DNA from: Cyclina sinensis
Lineage: Eukaryota > Mollusca > Bivalvia > Venerida > Veneridae
Reading direction: 5' to 3'
Assembly: GCA_012932295.1 (NCBI GenBank)
Contig: JAAONU010000009.1
Coordinates: forward strand, 7,295,535-7,359,534
DNA: 64,000 bases
How positions within the stretch are numbered: the first letter of the stretch is position 1; each line of letters opens with the position of its first letter. A program made the translations under genes and the position numbers. The notes beneath the pieces were generated by a model. It was not told where the DNA came from, ran no database searches, and saw nothing but the letters and a program-made list of their open reading frames with translations. Shown here one piece after another: positions 44,088 to 58,200 of this stretch.

Positions 44088-45620
44088 GTAAAGTCTCGTA
44101 ACTTAAGCCTGTAGGTAACGTCCCGTAAGTTGTCTTTTGGTAAAGTTCTTTAACTTACACTTATCAACAGTCTTTTGAGTAAAGTTTCGACAAATTAATT
44201 CTATTAGAAGGCTTGTATCTTTACCCTATTGATGAAGTTTCAATGTTTTTGTGATATCCCGGCGGGATTTAAGAAAGTCCCGTTATTCCACATCAATTCC
44301 AGCTGTCCCGGTATTAATTAAAAATTCCCGTTATTAAAATCAAGAAGAAAAAAATCTTTCATCTGCCGACGTCAATAACTTGCTCAGCTCCAGTTATGGG
44401 CGGAGCTTATACTCGGAAACGGCGATCAATAAATACTACCTTCAAAGCATTGACCAATCAGAGCGCATTTTACTACTTTCATTAAATTAATCCTGTGTTG
44501 ACACTCGATACACAATTAATACATTTAGCCATCAACGGGTGTTGAATTGGGTCAAAATAATTCGATTGGGGATGTACACCCAGAAGAAAATTGTTGTGTA
44601 CAACAATTGAATGCTAAATTTTAAAGGCAAACTGTTAAACATCAATGCATAACTAATGTTACTCTAACCTTTTAAACAGTGTAAGGAAATGACTAAAATA
44701 CTTTTTGGTATTTTTGTTTTAATTATCGGATTTATTTATAACAAAAGGTCAAGTAGTTTTAGGACAAGCTTAACAAATTGTCGGAAACCAATTTCAGCAA
44801 ATATTTAGTTCATTAAACATAAGGCAGCGAGAGAAAATCTCGGATAAGTTCCGTTTGTCATATATTTCCGCGACCCCGCCGTATTTTGATATTTATAGAA
44901 AACAGTGTCTTGGAGACTCTTTATATGGCAAACTTACAACATTCAATTGATTGATTAAGATATCTGTCCATTATTTAATTATAAGTACCAGTTTTTCATT
45001 GAAAAAGTTTCCTTTTCTCTAAGACTTAAATATTTCTGTCATGGTTACTTTTGAAAGCAACAATTATAATGAATCAACATAATTTACATCTTAAAATCGT
45101 TTGTAATTTTGTTCAAAAAATTCTGGTGAAACTGGAAACACATCCCAGACTTTTCACAAAATGGGATCTGTGTAAGGACTCAGGTCCAAAAGTTAAAATT
45201 CAAAGACAAGAAAAAAATCAATCATCAGTGGGAATCTGAATATAAAAGGATAGGAAAGTGTGCTAAGGGAACAGATTATGCCTTTTGCATGTGGTGCAAC
45301 CTTTATGTATTAACAAAAAACACTTCATTAGTTTTCTTTTCTGTTCTTCTTGTCTTTCTTTTTGCGAAAACGAGTCGATAAAAAAATTCCAGTTTTCAAG
45401 CTAAAAATCCAGCTGAAAATCCAGTTGTGAGTTACCGAAGTTATCACATGTATGTGTTTAGACAATGGGTAAAGTTTACAGGTAAAGTCTTTTAACTTTA
45501 GCAAATAGGCGTCTCTTAACTAAAGGTTATGGATTAAGTCTTGTTTCTGTTGTCTCATCACTAAAGCCTATTGGTAAAGTCTTGTAACTTAAGTGTAAAG
45601 TTGTCTCTGAACATAAGATT
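44088..45620. repeat. GGTAAAGTCTTGTAACTTAAG-type repeats split by an inserted block
   Basis: Short irregular units (GGTAAAGTCTTGTAACTTAAG, GTCTCGTAACTTAAGCC, GGTAAAGTTCTTTAACTTA) occur at 44088-44200 and again at 45470-45620. The sequence between about 44249 and 45450 is unlike them. It has higher GC, with patches such as ATCCCGGCGGGATTTAAG and GACCAATCAGAGCGCA, and may be an insertion. No transposase frame was recognised. Confidence 0.5.
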
Positions 45621-45627
45621 AATTATA

Positions 45628-45895
45628 AAGTTTGGTGTTATTGGGGTTTAATGCCAGTTTAACAGCTAAGGTCTGTCCCAGTGGTCAGTCCACCTAACCA
45701 GTGTTCCTGGGTATCCAACCAGTTTACTGACCAATTTCTCCGACAACTTCCTCACTTGCTTCAGAAGTGATGGAAAAATGACCGATAGATCAATTATCAC
45801 GGAGAAATTTTGCCGGCCGTGAAGGGGATTGAACTGGATTGATGATCCAATGCTCTACCGATTAAGCTAGCTGGGTCAGCCTCATAACGGTTCAG
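45628..45895 (-). mobile_element. tRNA-derived SINE, minus strand
   Basis: The reverse complement starts TGACCCAGCTAGCTTAATCG then GTAGAGC (box A) and has CCAGTTCAATCCCC (box B). A body follows that is shared with the copy at 59915-60203 (TCCTGGGTATC, AATTATCAC[AG]GAGAAATTT). The 3' end reads AAACCCCAATAA on the minus strand. Confidence 0.68.
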
Positions 45896-46261
45896 AGTGT
45901 CACTGATGTCTGTCAACTCATTCATGAAGAAAGCTGGGCATGTTTGTATCACCTTGGTAAGAGAAAGTAGGAAAAACCATTATAACAGTTGGTAAGTGCT
46001 TTTAATGGAAAGAAAATATATGCCTGTGCTTCATTGTTTCACGGCACTTCTTCCTTTGTTGTTTAGCACACTAAAATGCAACTGGAAATACAAAGTTTGC
46101 TATCCTGGTGGTAAAGGAATTCACAATGGGACCTTGAATGTGGACCTTGAGTTAATATGTTTGTCTGAAAGGGGCAGTCTGTCTGCAGTTTGGTCACCTA
46201 CCACAAACAATACACTGAAAATTACCTGTTATAAACTCAAGTAAGTAGGCCTTTTCAATAA

Positions 46262-49200
46262 AGATGAACTAAAGTGTAACAAGTGATGAAACTTACTTTC
46301 ATATTTTATTTTGCCTCGTTGCATACATGTAGTGTAGTGACATAACTGGATACAGTTCAATATAATCTACTGTCTATATGATCTGTACATCTTCAAACTA
46401 AGCAGGCAGTAAATATTCACAGTTCTTTTCGTAAATTAACACAAATTTTGTATAACTTTGCTCAGCCTTCATAAATAAAAGCTCTCCAGCAATAAGTGAG
46501 TAATGTACATGCAATTTTTTTATGTTACAATTATACAATGCAAATATGAACAAGAAACTAATTTCTATTATTAAAATGAAAGAAACGCTGGGTCCAACTG
46601 GCCATCTTGTAAAGTGTACATGTCAGTAAATGTATACAGGAAGTACATGCCACATTTTACATCAACATAATATCCATATTTTATACAAGCAAAACTTTCT
46701 ATGAGCCAGATTCCAAAACTCTCCCATTACAAACCGAAACATTTGCAAATCTTAACAATACAACATTTCACAATCATCCTGGTAAAGTAGAATGCTTCAC
46801 ATAAATATATTTGCAATGGGTTGACTGCAAAGTTCTTCTGAAGGAAACACTAACTTATACATTAACTGGAAAATCTCTCCAGCCCAAACTCAGAAAAGGT
46901 CCCTACATACATACATCCTATGACCTATAAATAGTCGAAAGGTATACAATAGGTCATCATACATGGCAACTTTAGCCACTTAAAAAGGCCATCAAAACGA
47001 AATATTTTAATATACATGTACAAATATTTATTTTATGCAGATACATAAAACACGATTTTGAATACTAAAATGCATATATATAATATGCATATATGCTAAA
47101 ATGTTTATATAAAATGATTTTGGCACATCGGCTATATTGCACAAATCTCATAATGGGTCAAATACCTATATTTCAAAGCAAAATTGCAAATACAGCTGAA
47201 ACTGAATTAGCTAATATTCTTAAAGACAATTAAATGCTATGCTATATTACATTTTCAAGGGAGACAACACTTAATTGCTGTGTTTTCTTGAATTCAAAAC
47301 TAAAATTCTCAATTTGTTACAGCCATAATCAAAACCAAAAAGAATTTATGCATTTAATGACAGAAATGTAAGGGTAAACTAAATTTCTAATACATGAACA
47401 AGTTATTTGAAGTTACAGGATTTTCATTACTTTGATGAAAACTTGTAAATATAAAAATACCCTTTCTACAAAAATGAAGGATTTAGAAATTATGAAAACT
47501 AATCTCATTCACTTACAAAAAGCATAAAACTTATAAAAAAATTAAATTATATACTCTGTGTGATCTTAACATTAATATTAGTATAACGTTTAACTTAATG
47601 ACTAGCACTCATAAAATTTAAAAAAAAATAAAAATGAAATACTGTTGTAATTCTACGAAAGTTTAAAACATGTTCGAAGTTTTTTTTATACAATACATTA
47701 TTAGGTAAGCAATAAAATACAATTTGATACAACAAATAAAAGAACATATCATAAGTAAATAATCTGGACTGTACATGTATATTTCATTTGAGATAAAATA
47801 TACACGCACATCCGGATCAAAAACCAACAAACAGTCAAAATAATAGTCTATAAACTAGAAAAGGGCTTGATACTTTTTTCATAGAAATATATTCTTCAAA
47901 GTATTTTAGTAATGAAAGCCGTGAAGGAACGAGATGAAAGAAAGTGTTCATACTACAGAAAGGTTTTGTTCTATCGTGATTTGTTAGACTGCTTTTTGAC
48001 TGTTTGGGGTGCTCTAAAACTAAGCCTAAAAACTAAGCCTAAAAAACTAAGCCTAGATATTGTAAGATTTCCCATAAATCAGCAATAATCAAGAACAAGA
48101 AAAGAAGAACACGACTGCATTACAGTAGGAAATCATTCTAATTGAATATAATGTTATTACTACAGGTATACATGTGATCACAACCCGTAATGAGGAAATA
48201 AAGTACGATACAACATTGCAAAAGTAAGTATTCTTTCACCCACTACAACAATGGTTCCATGCTTCAGTGCAGAAAGGTGGTAACAGTAATACGTAAGAGA
48301 AGCACCATCAACCTGTGTGAACTTTGGCTTCGATTAAGGTATGGTATAGCCCTTCAATGCAGGCTTGCAGTTTGCATACCCATCTCTCATGGAAAATACT
48401 AAAAATGTAATCATTTGTCAAAATTGCCAATCTAAATGGTATCAAAGCTTAAAACATATCAGCCTCTTGTGCTGTTCAATATCAAATATGAAGCTTTGAA
48501 ATTCAAAAATATAAGCTGTACTTTTGCACTAACATTTAATCAAGACAAAAAAAAAAATGTACTAAAACTTAGAATCCTCTAAGTTTTTACTGGCTCTGTA
48601 AGACCTATTACCTAGGTTACCAACAAATCATAATCAGGTATCACTAAATATATATATATCTATATTTATATATATGTCTGAGATTACATATATGAAATTA
48701 ACCACCTGACTACACAACCTAAAACTTTTGGCAAGCCACTTGCTACTAAATTGCATGCATTATGCTAACAGATATTTTGAAAACTCTAAGACTGTTCATA
48801 TCAGTACCTAAGAACATAAGGCAAAGCAAGATTCAAATATATAAAAATAAAGCAAGAGCAAAAAATTGAGAAGTAGATCTGATATATTTGCTAACAGGTT
48901 TCTTCTAATAATTTGGCACAAGCTTCATGTTTGGCAACTTTTCTAGAATTCATGATAAAATATATCAGTTTTCTGGAAGAAGAAACCATTTTTCATAATT
49001 GCAAAACCGGATTTTCTTCATTTGACAGACAGTTTTCATGGACGGTTCTAGTTTTAAGATTAATTACATTTCCCACCGAGAGCCAGAATGTTTCAAACCT
49101 TTATTTCTGTAACAGCTGATAAGCCCTTTTTGGCTTTTATGTTAAAATCATTAAAAGGGCAGAACTGTTGCAGGAAATATGAATATGTAAGGGTCTTCTC

Positions 49201-52200
49201 CCCTGGACATGACGGGTTTTTTTTGGCCACTCGCTATAAAACATGGAAATCAACACTGAATACACCATTAACTTAATTGTTCAAAACCTGCTTAAACCTA
49301 ACACAGTAAGCTATCAAGACACTTGTTAATTCAACATTTTTGGCGATTTATCAAAGTTTCTCCAAAATAAGCTACCGTATCTATAAATACCCATCCTGCT
49401 GAAGATTAAAGGAAGGATGGTATAAAAATGCAAAACGTAAACAAGTCAATAAACTTCTGTCTTTCTCAAGAAATTTCATTTCAGAAAGAAGCTATATTAA
49501 ACAGGGTATAGGAAAAAATATATAAAAAAGAAATGCATGAATCCCACACAAATCTTTGCAATATGCATGATGCAATTTTCATGCACAGCTGAAATTGCTG
49601 AGAATTCACACCAGAACTTCAAGAAATCAAACTGCAGTTAAAATTTCTTGAACTATTCTTTAAGGAAATCATGACTAAGATTAAAAGTATCTTTCATGTA
49701 TCGGAAGTTTAGTTAGTAACAAGACTCTGCTAAGTTACCACCCATTGCAGCTAATCTTACAATGAGGATATACAATTAGGAAATCTTACACAAGTAAAAA
49801 AGTGCCAAATAGCCCCACTGAGAATCCAGGAATATGTGGCCCATGTTAGTGAGTTGATAAGCATACTTTCCCTGGATATGTATAAGGACAGAAATTTTCT
49901 CTCCAGATGTCTTGGGTTAACAGCAGTTATACAAATAATCATGAGAAACTTTCAAAGCACTATTTGTTTCCCATGTTCAGGGATAACCTGTCTTCAAGAC
50001 TTGTGCAGATAAAAAAAAAGTAAAGGGAAACAATTGGATCCTGTCTTAAAACATTTGCCTCAAAACTACTGTAAACTGAGTATGAAGAAGATACACAAAT
50101 TGTAAAAATGTTACTCTGCTTATAAAATGTATTAAGTGAAAATAAAAAACCACCTAAACAAAAAATACTCCTAGTGATCAAAGTATGAAATATGAAATTA
50201 GGAACAAAAGTATCTAGCACAAACTGTTTCTATAACTTCCTGTTTTAAATGATTAACTGTGTATGTTCATAATCAGTTCTGTCTTGGCAAAAAAAAAACT
50301 AAACATGTCTGCACAAAGGTCAAACAAAAATACCACCTTTATGAATGGTTTATCACGTTTACCCACAATGCATGCTGTTTTTTCAGCACATGGCAGTCTA
50401 ATTTAGCAGCAGCCGGTAAATCAATTAATTGCCAGAGTGCAGGAGTTCCAGAAATTTAAGTTCATTTCCACAGTTCTATCATTTCTGTGCATCATGAATT
50501 CTTCAAGAAAACTCCCTGAATAGAGAATAACATTAATCTCATTTACTGCATTACAGTCAGAACTAGCTTTCCTCCAATTTTAGAAAACAGCGTAAGTCAG
50601 TTTCATGTTATCATTTTGTTAACCCTTTCCTCCATATATACACCTTTATGGCTTGGGCAAACAGTGCAGATCCAGATCAGTCGGCACATCTGTGCCATCT
50701 GATCAGGATCTACACTGTTTGCCTTTTGATACATTAGGTTATTTCTGACCAAAAAGCGAACAGCGCAGATCCTGATCAGACGGCACGGATGTGCCGGCTG
50801 ATCTGGATCTACACTGGTCGCACATGCATAAAAATGCATATATATGGAGTAAAGGGTTAAGAAAAGTACATGGCTAAAAAAGAGGTTTTCAGTGATGATA
50901 CATGTTCAGCCAAAAAAAAAAGAAATAAATAAAAAATAAAAAAATCATAAATAAAATGGATTTAACTAAATGTGTAACAGTAAACAAACCTGTAGCTGCA
51001 AGAGAACAGGCAGCCCGATTAATCATTATCATTATTTTATTCTATTTTTTAAAATATTGCCTCCAATCATTTAAGCATTTAATGAAAATGCCTTGGTATA
51101 TTCCCACAAACTATAGAATTTCTAACAAAATAATAGTTATTTTGTAAAAGTGGACAAGTCCAAATAATTGTACTCAAAATATATTGTGATATTTTTTGAA
51201 TGGTTGATATCCGCCTGCCTGAAGTCACATTATTGAGAGTAAAGGTGGACTTACTCATGAGGTAAAGCAGCAATCAATAAACTTGAAGTTTTTTCTATTC
51301 TAAAATGGACAGAACCGTCAGCTCAGAAATCATGATGAACAAAACTATTTCAAATATGTTAACTAATATTGTCCACAATTACTATTTCCAGTACTCTGTG
51401 TGAATTAAAAATTCTTTATATCTGCAAATATTTACAGTAAATTATGTCATGTTTTACTAAAACTGTATTTGAACAGAAATCATCACAGACTTTCTAAAGA
51501 TATAAGCTTTTAAGCCTGTCCATATATAGGCGACTTCATCTGAATCTTCATCAGCCCTACTGTAGTCATATTATCCCTCAATATTGTCCCCCATAATTCA
51601 TCGGGGGATACTTAATTTCATACTGATAATAATACATAAACAAATGAGCCAAAAATTTGGAAAGAGAGTAATTTTTTTACACTTTTCGTGTAAGGAATCA
51701 AATTTTCAAGATATGTCACAATGGACCATAAACAATTAAAGATTTGGATCTTCATTAAGCATGTGACGATAAGTCTATGGTATAGCAATTTCACATATCA
51801 GCGGCTCAGCCCCCGTACCATTCCACGGACCTAAATCATCCCTCAGGCTATGCCCTCAAGCTTACAATAGTCTCAGTGATATGTTACAGGAGCTGTTATG
51901 AAAACTGGCATACAATAATCTAAAATTATATCACATCTGACTTAACAGCTTCAAAAAAATTATCATCAAAAGAATTATGAATGTTACTTTATTTCTATTA
52001 GCAGGAGCAACAGAATACTAAATTACTGTACAAAACAATCCATTCAAACCAGTCTATAAATAGAAACTTAGCACTATTTAATATGTCATTAACAACTAAA
52101 AATAACATTTTACAAGTTACAAGATGTTTCAACAGATTACATATTATAAAATAATTGAATAAAGCTTTAACTTTTAAGATATCATTCACATACAAGTCAT

Positions 52201-52276
52201 GTACATTCATTAAAAATCAAAAAGAATGTGCCAAAAAATATTTTGAAAGAAATAAAAATTATCGCAGAGCCTGACA
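46262..52276 (-). other. Probable 3' UTR and downstream flank of the minus-strand gene
   Basis: About 6 kb of AT-rich sequence follows the stop in the gene's direction, with no coding exon I can support on either strand. Minus-strand AATAAA signals (plus-strand TTTATT) occur for example at 47027-47032 and 46305-46310, so the UTR may be several kb long. It contains a near-palindromic foldback element (50619-50860), a triple AAACTAAGCCTA repeat (48014-48056) and an AT dinucleotide tract near 48646-48675. The true 3' end cannot be fixed without transcripts. Confidence 0.4.
50619..50860 (-). mobile_element. TTAA-flanked foldback MITE, family 1 copy 2 (inverted relative to copy 1)
   Basis: It has the same termini (TTAACCCTTTCCTCCATATA ... 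TATATGGAGTAAAGGGTTAA) and the same palindromic interior as 26350-26577, but its reverse complement aligns with that copy. It lies in the probable 3' UTR of the minus-strand gene, so the transcript could form a long hairpin there. Confidence 0.78.
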
Positions 52277-55200
52277 TCAATTATTAACCTTTACTTCCAG
52301 GCCCAGTTTTAAAGCTGACCCTGTCAGTTTATGATCTGCATCAAAAGTATGGAGATCAGACTCTGAATGGTAAATTTTCTGCAACACAAGGTCTGTAAAC
52401 ATTGAATCTTCTGACGCACACTTTCGCAGTCCACTCATGCGTATCTTTTCTCGTCTCTGAGGATTCTGTTCAAAAGTTGCAACCAGCTCATGAAAACTTT
52501 TTGGTCGGTCTTCAGTCTCCTGTTCACATCCAAATGACCTTGACCTCCTGCGACAGACCATTTCATCCAATCTAGATGCACCCTGGTCATCAGTGCATAA
52601 ACTTACTCTCTCTTGCTCAGTATCTGAAGCAGTTTTAGTGAAATCTCTATCATGAGCGAATGCTTGTTTTCTTTGATCATTTTTCTTTAGATTCGGGCCC
52701 TCCACTTGCCCGGGGTATTTCCATACTGGATAAATGGGTGGTTTACACTTAGGTGATTCAATACCATCATCTGAAGTCACAGATGAAGCAGTTTCAATTT
52801 GTTTCACTTTTGTATCATCTTTCTGTAACGACCTGAATCTCATTTTGTTTTCATGTCTTTGTTTTATTGTTTTCGGTGTTACACTTTTAGTCCCCTTTTT
52901 TGTATTGGTCTTGTCAACTTTAGTTGGCTTTTTCTCTTTATCTTTCTCTTTCCTATCAAGTTCTTCCAAAAGACCAACTATATCAGGACAACTAAAAGAG
53001 CGTCTCATTTTAGAAGTTGTCACTGATTCATCATCACTTGTGCTTAATTCAACGTCATTTTCACCTTCACCAGTTATGTTACTCACTATTTTGCGATCAA
53101 TTTTAAAATCTGGAGAACTGTCACTTGACATTTCTTGAAGGGATAATTTACGATACTGTTCAAACTTTTCTTTCATTTCTGACACGGTTGGTGCAGGGTC
53201 AGTTTGAGTTTCTACAGTCTGCGTTTCAACACTTCTTGTTATTGCTGGCATTGACTTTCGATGTTCAATATTGCCTCTCTTTCTAAATCTTCCTGCACTA
53301 CGGTTCTGTGGCACTGCATTATTTAAATCAACTTGCAAGGACACCGTTTTTTTATCAATATTACTTGGTTCACTTGAAGTCATTTCGGTTGTAACAGATT
53401 TTGTGACAACTGGTTTGAAGAACTCAGTAGCCATGGAAACAAACTTACTTGACTCAGATGATGGTTTTGAATTAAACAGATTTCTACTGGAAGTAACAGT
53501 TTTGGACTGCACCTGAATGTCAAGGTTTCTGGTAGGCGAGACAGGAACAGCATTTCTTTGATTTTGGTTTGAGTTCTGTTCTGATGGTTTTGATTTGTCT
53601 ATATTCAAGTACACAACACTCTGTACTGGTTTATTTTCAGGCAATTTCAGATTACCCATGGCAACAGACTCAAGTTCCTTTATGGCAGTGTTGTAATTAT
53701 CTTGTAAAGCTCGCTGTGATTTTGTCTCCACCTTGAGTTGTTGTCTAGGTGGCTCTTGTCTTATCTCATCTGGCGGGCGTTGACTTGAATACTGCTGAGT
53801 AGATGTTGCGGGTGCAAACAAGTTTGAATCTGCAGAAAAGCTCCTTGATGACCTTTTTGCTACTGTTCTACACTGCTTGGTAACTTCATCCAGAAGAACT
53901 TGAAATGATTTAGTAATGTCTTCAAATTCATTTTGCGTTTGTCTTTCAATTTCTTCAATTTGTGATCTGCGCAGAATTTTGCTTCCATCTGACGCACTGC
54001 TCTGTGATACAACAGAGTTTGAGGGAACAGGAATATTTGTAGCAGCACTACTTTTCTGGAGACTTTTTTCCTGCTCATGTTTATAATCATATGCAGCTGT
54101 TTCTTCCCTCCTTGAAGCTCTATCCATAAGTGATTTATCATTCAGATCCAAACTATTATACACCTTTTCAAGTTCAGACAAGGCATCTTCCAATTTACTT
54201 CTCCTTGCCTTTTCAGATTCATAATTTGGTGTAAATTTCACATTAAAAAATTTCTGCTCAGTCATTGGTGCAAATTTTTTTAATGCTAGCAAAATACTAT
54301 CAAGTCTGTCTTCATCGGCTGACACAATACGTGACTTGATTTGACTTAGTTTATACTCAACTTCTTGTGCTAAAGTTCTTAGGTCATCAACTGACTGATC
54401 TAAATCATGAGTACCTGGTTTTGAGAGATTCATCACTTCAGGCCTATTCATTTCTTTGCTGGCAGGACTTGTTAAATGTATATGATTAGCAGGTAAATCT
54501 ATATAAGCTTTATTTCTATTACTTGAATGTTCATCTGAAGAGTCATTTACCAATCCAGTGCTTTTTAACTTTTCTGACAACAATTTTGGATCCAGATGGT
54601 AATTTCCATTGATTATATAAGGAAACTGTGTAAATTCTGGATCAATGTATGCTGTGTTTGCCAACTGTTGAAGAGCTTGTGGCGGAATCTCATTTTGTGG
54701 AGGTTTCCAAGTTTCATGAGTGTTGTCATAACCTGGAGTCGCTGTTGACGATTTTACAACATCTGAAGGTTCTTTTACTGTCTCTGTTCTGGTCCTTTTC
54801 ATATCTTTTGGGAATATAAAAGCTTTTGAAGATTTTGTCAGTGGAGACTGGAGTGAAAGATTTGTAGAAGAATTTGATTCTGAATTGTCTAAATTTTTCA
54901 TGAGTTTTGGACTGAGTGGCTTTTTCTGCAGTGTTGCGCGTATATCTTCTAAAACCTCATCTAATGCACTTGTACTTGACTTTTTTGCTGGTTTTGAATT
55001 CAACTTCAATGGCTGAATTGTTGGTGGAGTGAAAGCATGTTTGCTTGTATGAGCTGGTGGATATGTTGAATCTGATAAAGTTCGATGCTTTTCTATTGGC
55101 ACTTGTATCTGAGTCGATGGTGTATAACTCTGGGTCATTAAGGTTTGTACCTGAGAAGAACTCGGGGTCATAAATGTGTCTGAACTAGTCAATCTCTTCA

Positions 55201-58200
55201 TCTGATTTTCAAAGTTTGAGTTTGCATTGTTACACTTTGCTTTTAGGTTATCCACTCCACCAGTTGCAAGTTTCAACAGTTCATCTATTTCATCAAAGTT
55301 CACCTCCTTTGAAACCTCTTCTGGTTTTTCAAAAGTTGCCAAGCCTTCAATTTCTTTCCATACAGGATCTTCTGAGAATGGTATTGTTTGCAAAGTACGT
55401 GCTTTGACCCTTTCCATACTTACAAGGCCTTTTCTGCTCTCCATGTTTGGAGACCAAACTTCAGGAGTGGTTTTAGCATCTGCATTCACAGACTGTTTCA
55501 AGTCGAGAACAGCAGTTTTCTTTGGTTTTGGTGCAATAGGAGAAGGTACTGCTTTTGTTTCTACAGGTATATTTCTGTAAACAGGTAATTTTCTTTCATT
55601 TTTTGGTGTAAGAGGAACACCAGGAGAAGCTGGTGGGGTATTCTTCTGATCTGAAAGTTTTCTTCGAATTGTAACTGGGGATCTTTGATTTGGAGTAACA
55701 GACTGAATGTTCACTGTTAATTTTGATGTTCTAGAAGTTTGGTTATTTACTGGAACAACAGTTACCACTGGATTTTCAGTCTGTGTTTCCCTGAACACAG
55801 GGGATGCACGTTTTGTATCTGTTTCACTCATGTCAGAATCAAACCGCTTCCTAATATCACGAAAATTGTCCGAAACTAGCTCTTTCAGTTCATTTATTTC
55901 CTCTTCGTAACGCGACATTCTCCATGACTTTCTGATTCCACTATCTGAATCAACAGCCATTGGTGGCCAAGACTGTTGCATATTTGATCCAATTTCTGAC
56001 TCGCTTAATGTGACATTGCTCATACTTTGAGTGTGCCCTGATGTGTCAACAGGCTTTTTGTACCTGCTGTGTGCATTCATGCTATCATCACATTCTGTCA
56101 ATTGTTTTACTTTTGCAATAGGCTTTGCATCCTGTCTTCTTGATTTTGGTTCATTTACTACACGAAAGATCCTATGCAAATTAGTTTCAGATGAAACAAC
56201 TTTTGGTTCAAAGTAAATCATACCTGATGGATCTTGCATACTTGAATCCGACACTGAAGATGTGGAACGGGTTAGATTAACGGACAATTTTCCAACCCCA
56301 CTGTTATCTGTTGGACTTACTAGTTGCCAAAGTTCTCTTCGAACTTCCACAGGTGTATCTGGCTTTTGATTACTGTCACTGAATGATTCATATTCCTTTA
56401 TAGTGTTCAAAACTGTATGTCTTTCCTCAATTTCACCAGGTGTTAACTTCTTCTCCCACTTTTTAATCCTTTCAGAGACTTCAATGTTATATTCAACATC
56501 TGAAAACATTCCTGAATCAATTGTTGGATTCACTCCATTCTCAGATATATCTATTTGTTCTTCAGTACTTTCAGAAGGCTGAATATACACTATATTCCCA
56601 GTCTGTTTATTCAGAACAGGGTAAGGTGCATAGCTTTTAGGCATCTGAAAAGAATTCTGAGATGGCACAAATTCTGTATTCAAAGCGTTCAAGTGACTGT
56701 CTGATTTTGATATATCCTCATTTATGTCATACGTTTTACGTTGCATATATGGGCTGTATGTAGCTGAACCAGAATGAGGAACATGTTTCTGCTCAGCATT
56801 TGTCACAGACACTTGTCGAGAATTTGGATACTGTCTAGGATATGCACTTGACTGAGGATACACTGTTGACTTTTGCACAATCTTTGGTTCAACTTTTGTC
56901 ACTGTTGACATCAGTTTATTTGACACATAAGTTCTTGGATCTATTAACCTTGACCTAAATTCATCTTGCTCAAACTGTTTGGTTTGATTTGATCGCAATG
57001 GCTCTCTTATAACTTGTCTCTGAACAATTTTTTCTGGTGAATAATTAGAGTAATTTCCTGATTGTCTTTTTAATTTTCCACTTTCAATTTCACTTTCAAG
57101 ATACTGAATATTTGATTCAATCAAGTCATCCAATGAGTCACTAGAGCTATTTGGCGATCTTGGATTTAATTCAATCTTTTGATCTGCTTTTTTCAACTGT
57201 GTAGGTTGATTTGTCTTCACTTCATTGAAACTACGCAACTTTGGTGATTCACTTGACATTTTTACCCTACCTTGTTGAGGTCTTTGAGTTTGCCTTTCTT
57301 GGTTAAAAGTTACTGGTTGTGAACTTAGACCTGTAACTGTTTTATTTGCATTACCATGGTAACTCCTATTTCCTCCATTTACAGAGACCCTATTTTCTGG
57401 CAAAAACTCAGGAAGAACATTTGGTAACTTATTTCTTTTCACTCCCTGTTGCTTTGTATACTCCTGATAAAAGTTTCCATTTACATTGTCGATGTTATAA
57501 TTCTCATCATACTTACTCTGTCTATTCTCATCACATTGCGACAACCTAATTGGCTCATTTTTATCAAACTGAGATACTCCATTCTGAAAATCTTTATACG
57601 ATTTGAATGAATTTTCATTCCTTACAGGTACAATATTTATGCCACCTTCCTGCCCTAGATTATTATCCATGTGTGAGCTCATCATTGCTCGCTGACGTAG
57701 TCGTGATATACGCAACTGAGGGGAACACTCTTCATCACTAGTGACAGCCATATCTATGCGCTTTTTGCGATTTTCTTCCATTCTTTGAAATTTAGCCTTC
57801 TGACTCTGAGTTTGGATATTATCTGGTTTTTTGGAGAGTATGAAAAAGTCTCTGTTTTGAGTCACCTGGTATGAATTTGGTCCACTTTGTTCAAAGCTAT
57901 TTTCAACATTATGAACAGACCTCCTTTTGTCTGTTTTAGATGTCCTATCACTTTTACGAGACTTTCGCACCATTAGTGGATTCTTTGTCCATCTCTGATC
58001 AGCCACATCTGAATCTGGCGAGTCACTCCCAGAATGCATAACTCTTACATCCTCATCATCAGACAGATGTCCTGTATACATAGAATGTCTCCCATTTGCT
58101 TCAGATTTGCTATTTGTTTTATTTGAGGTCTCATGCATTGAGTTTCTTAATTTTCTCCTCCCATGTGGTCCTTCACTACGTGACCGTTTCTTCAAAACTG

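Noticed and set aside
45996..46244. 82-codon plus-strand frame with an apolar N-terminal stretch
   Set aside because: It starts at GTG, has no clear promoter or splice partner, and shows no recognisable family; chance frame is likely.
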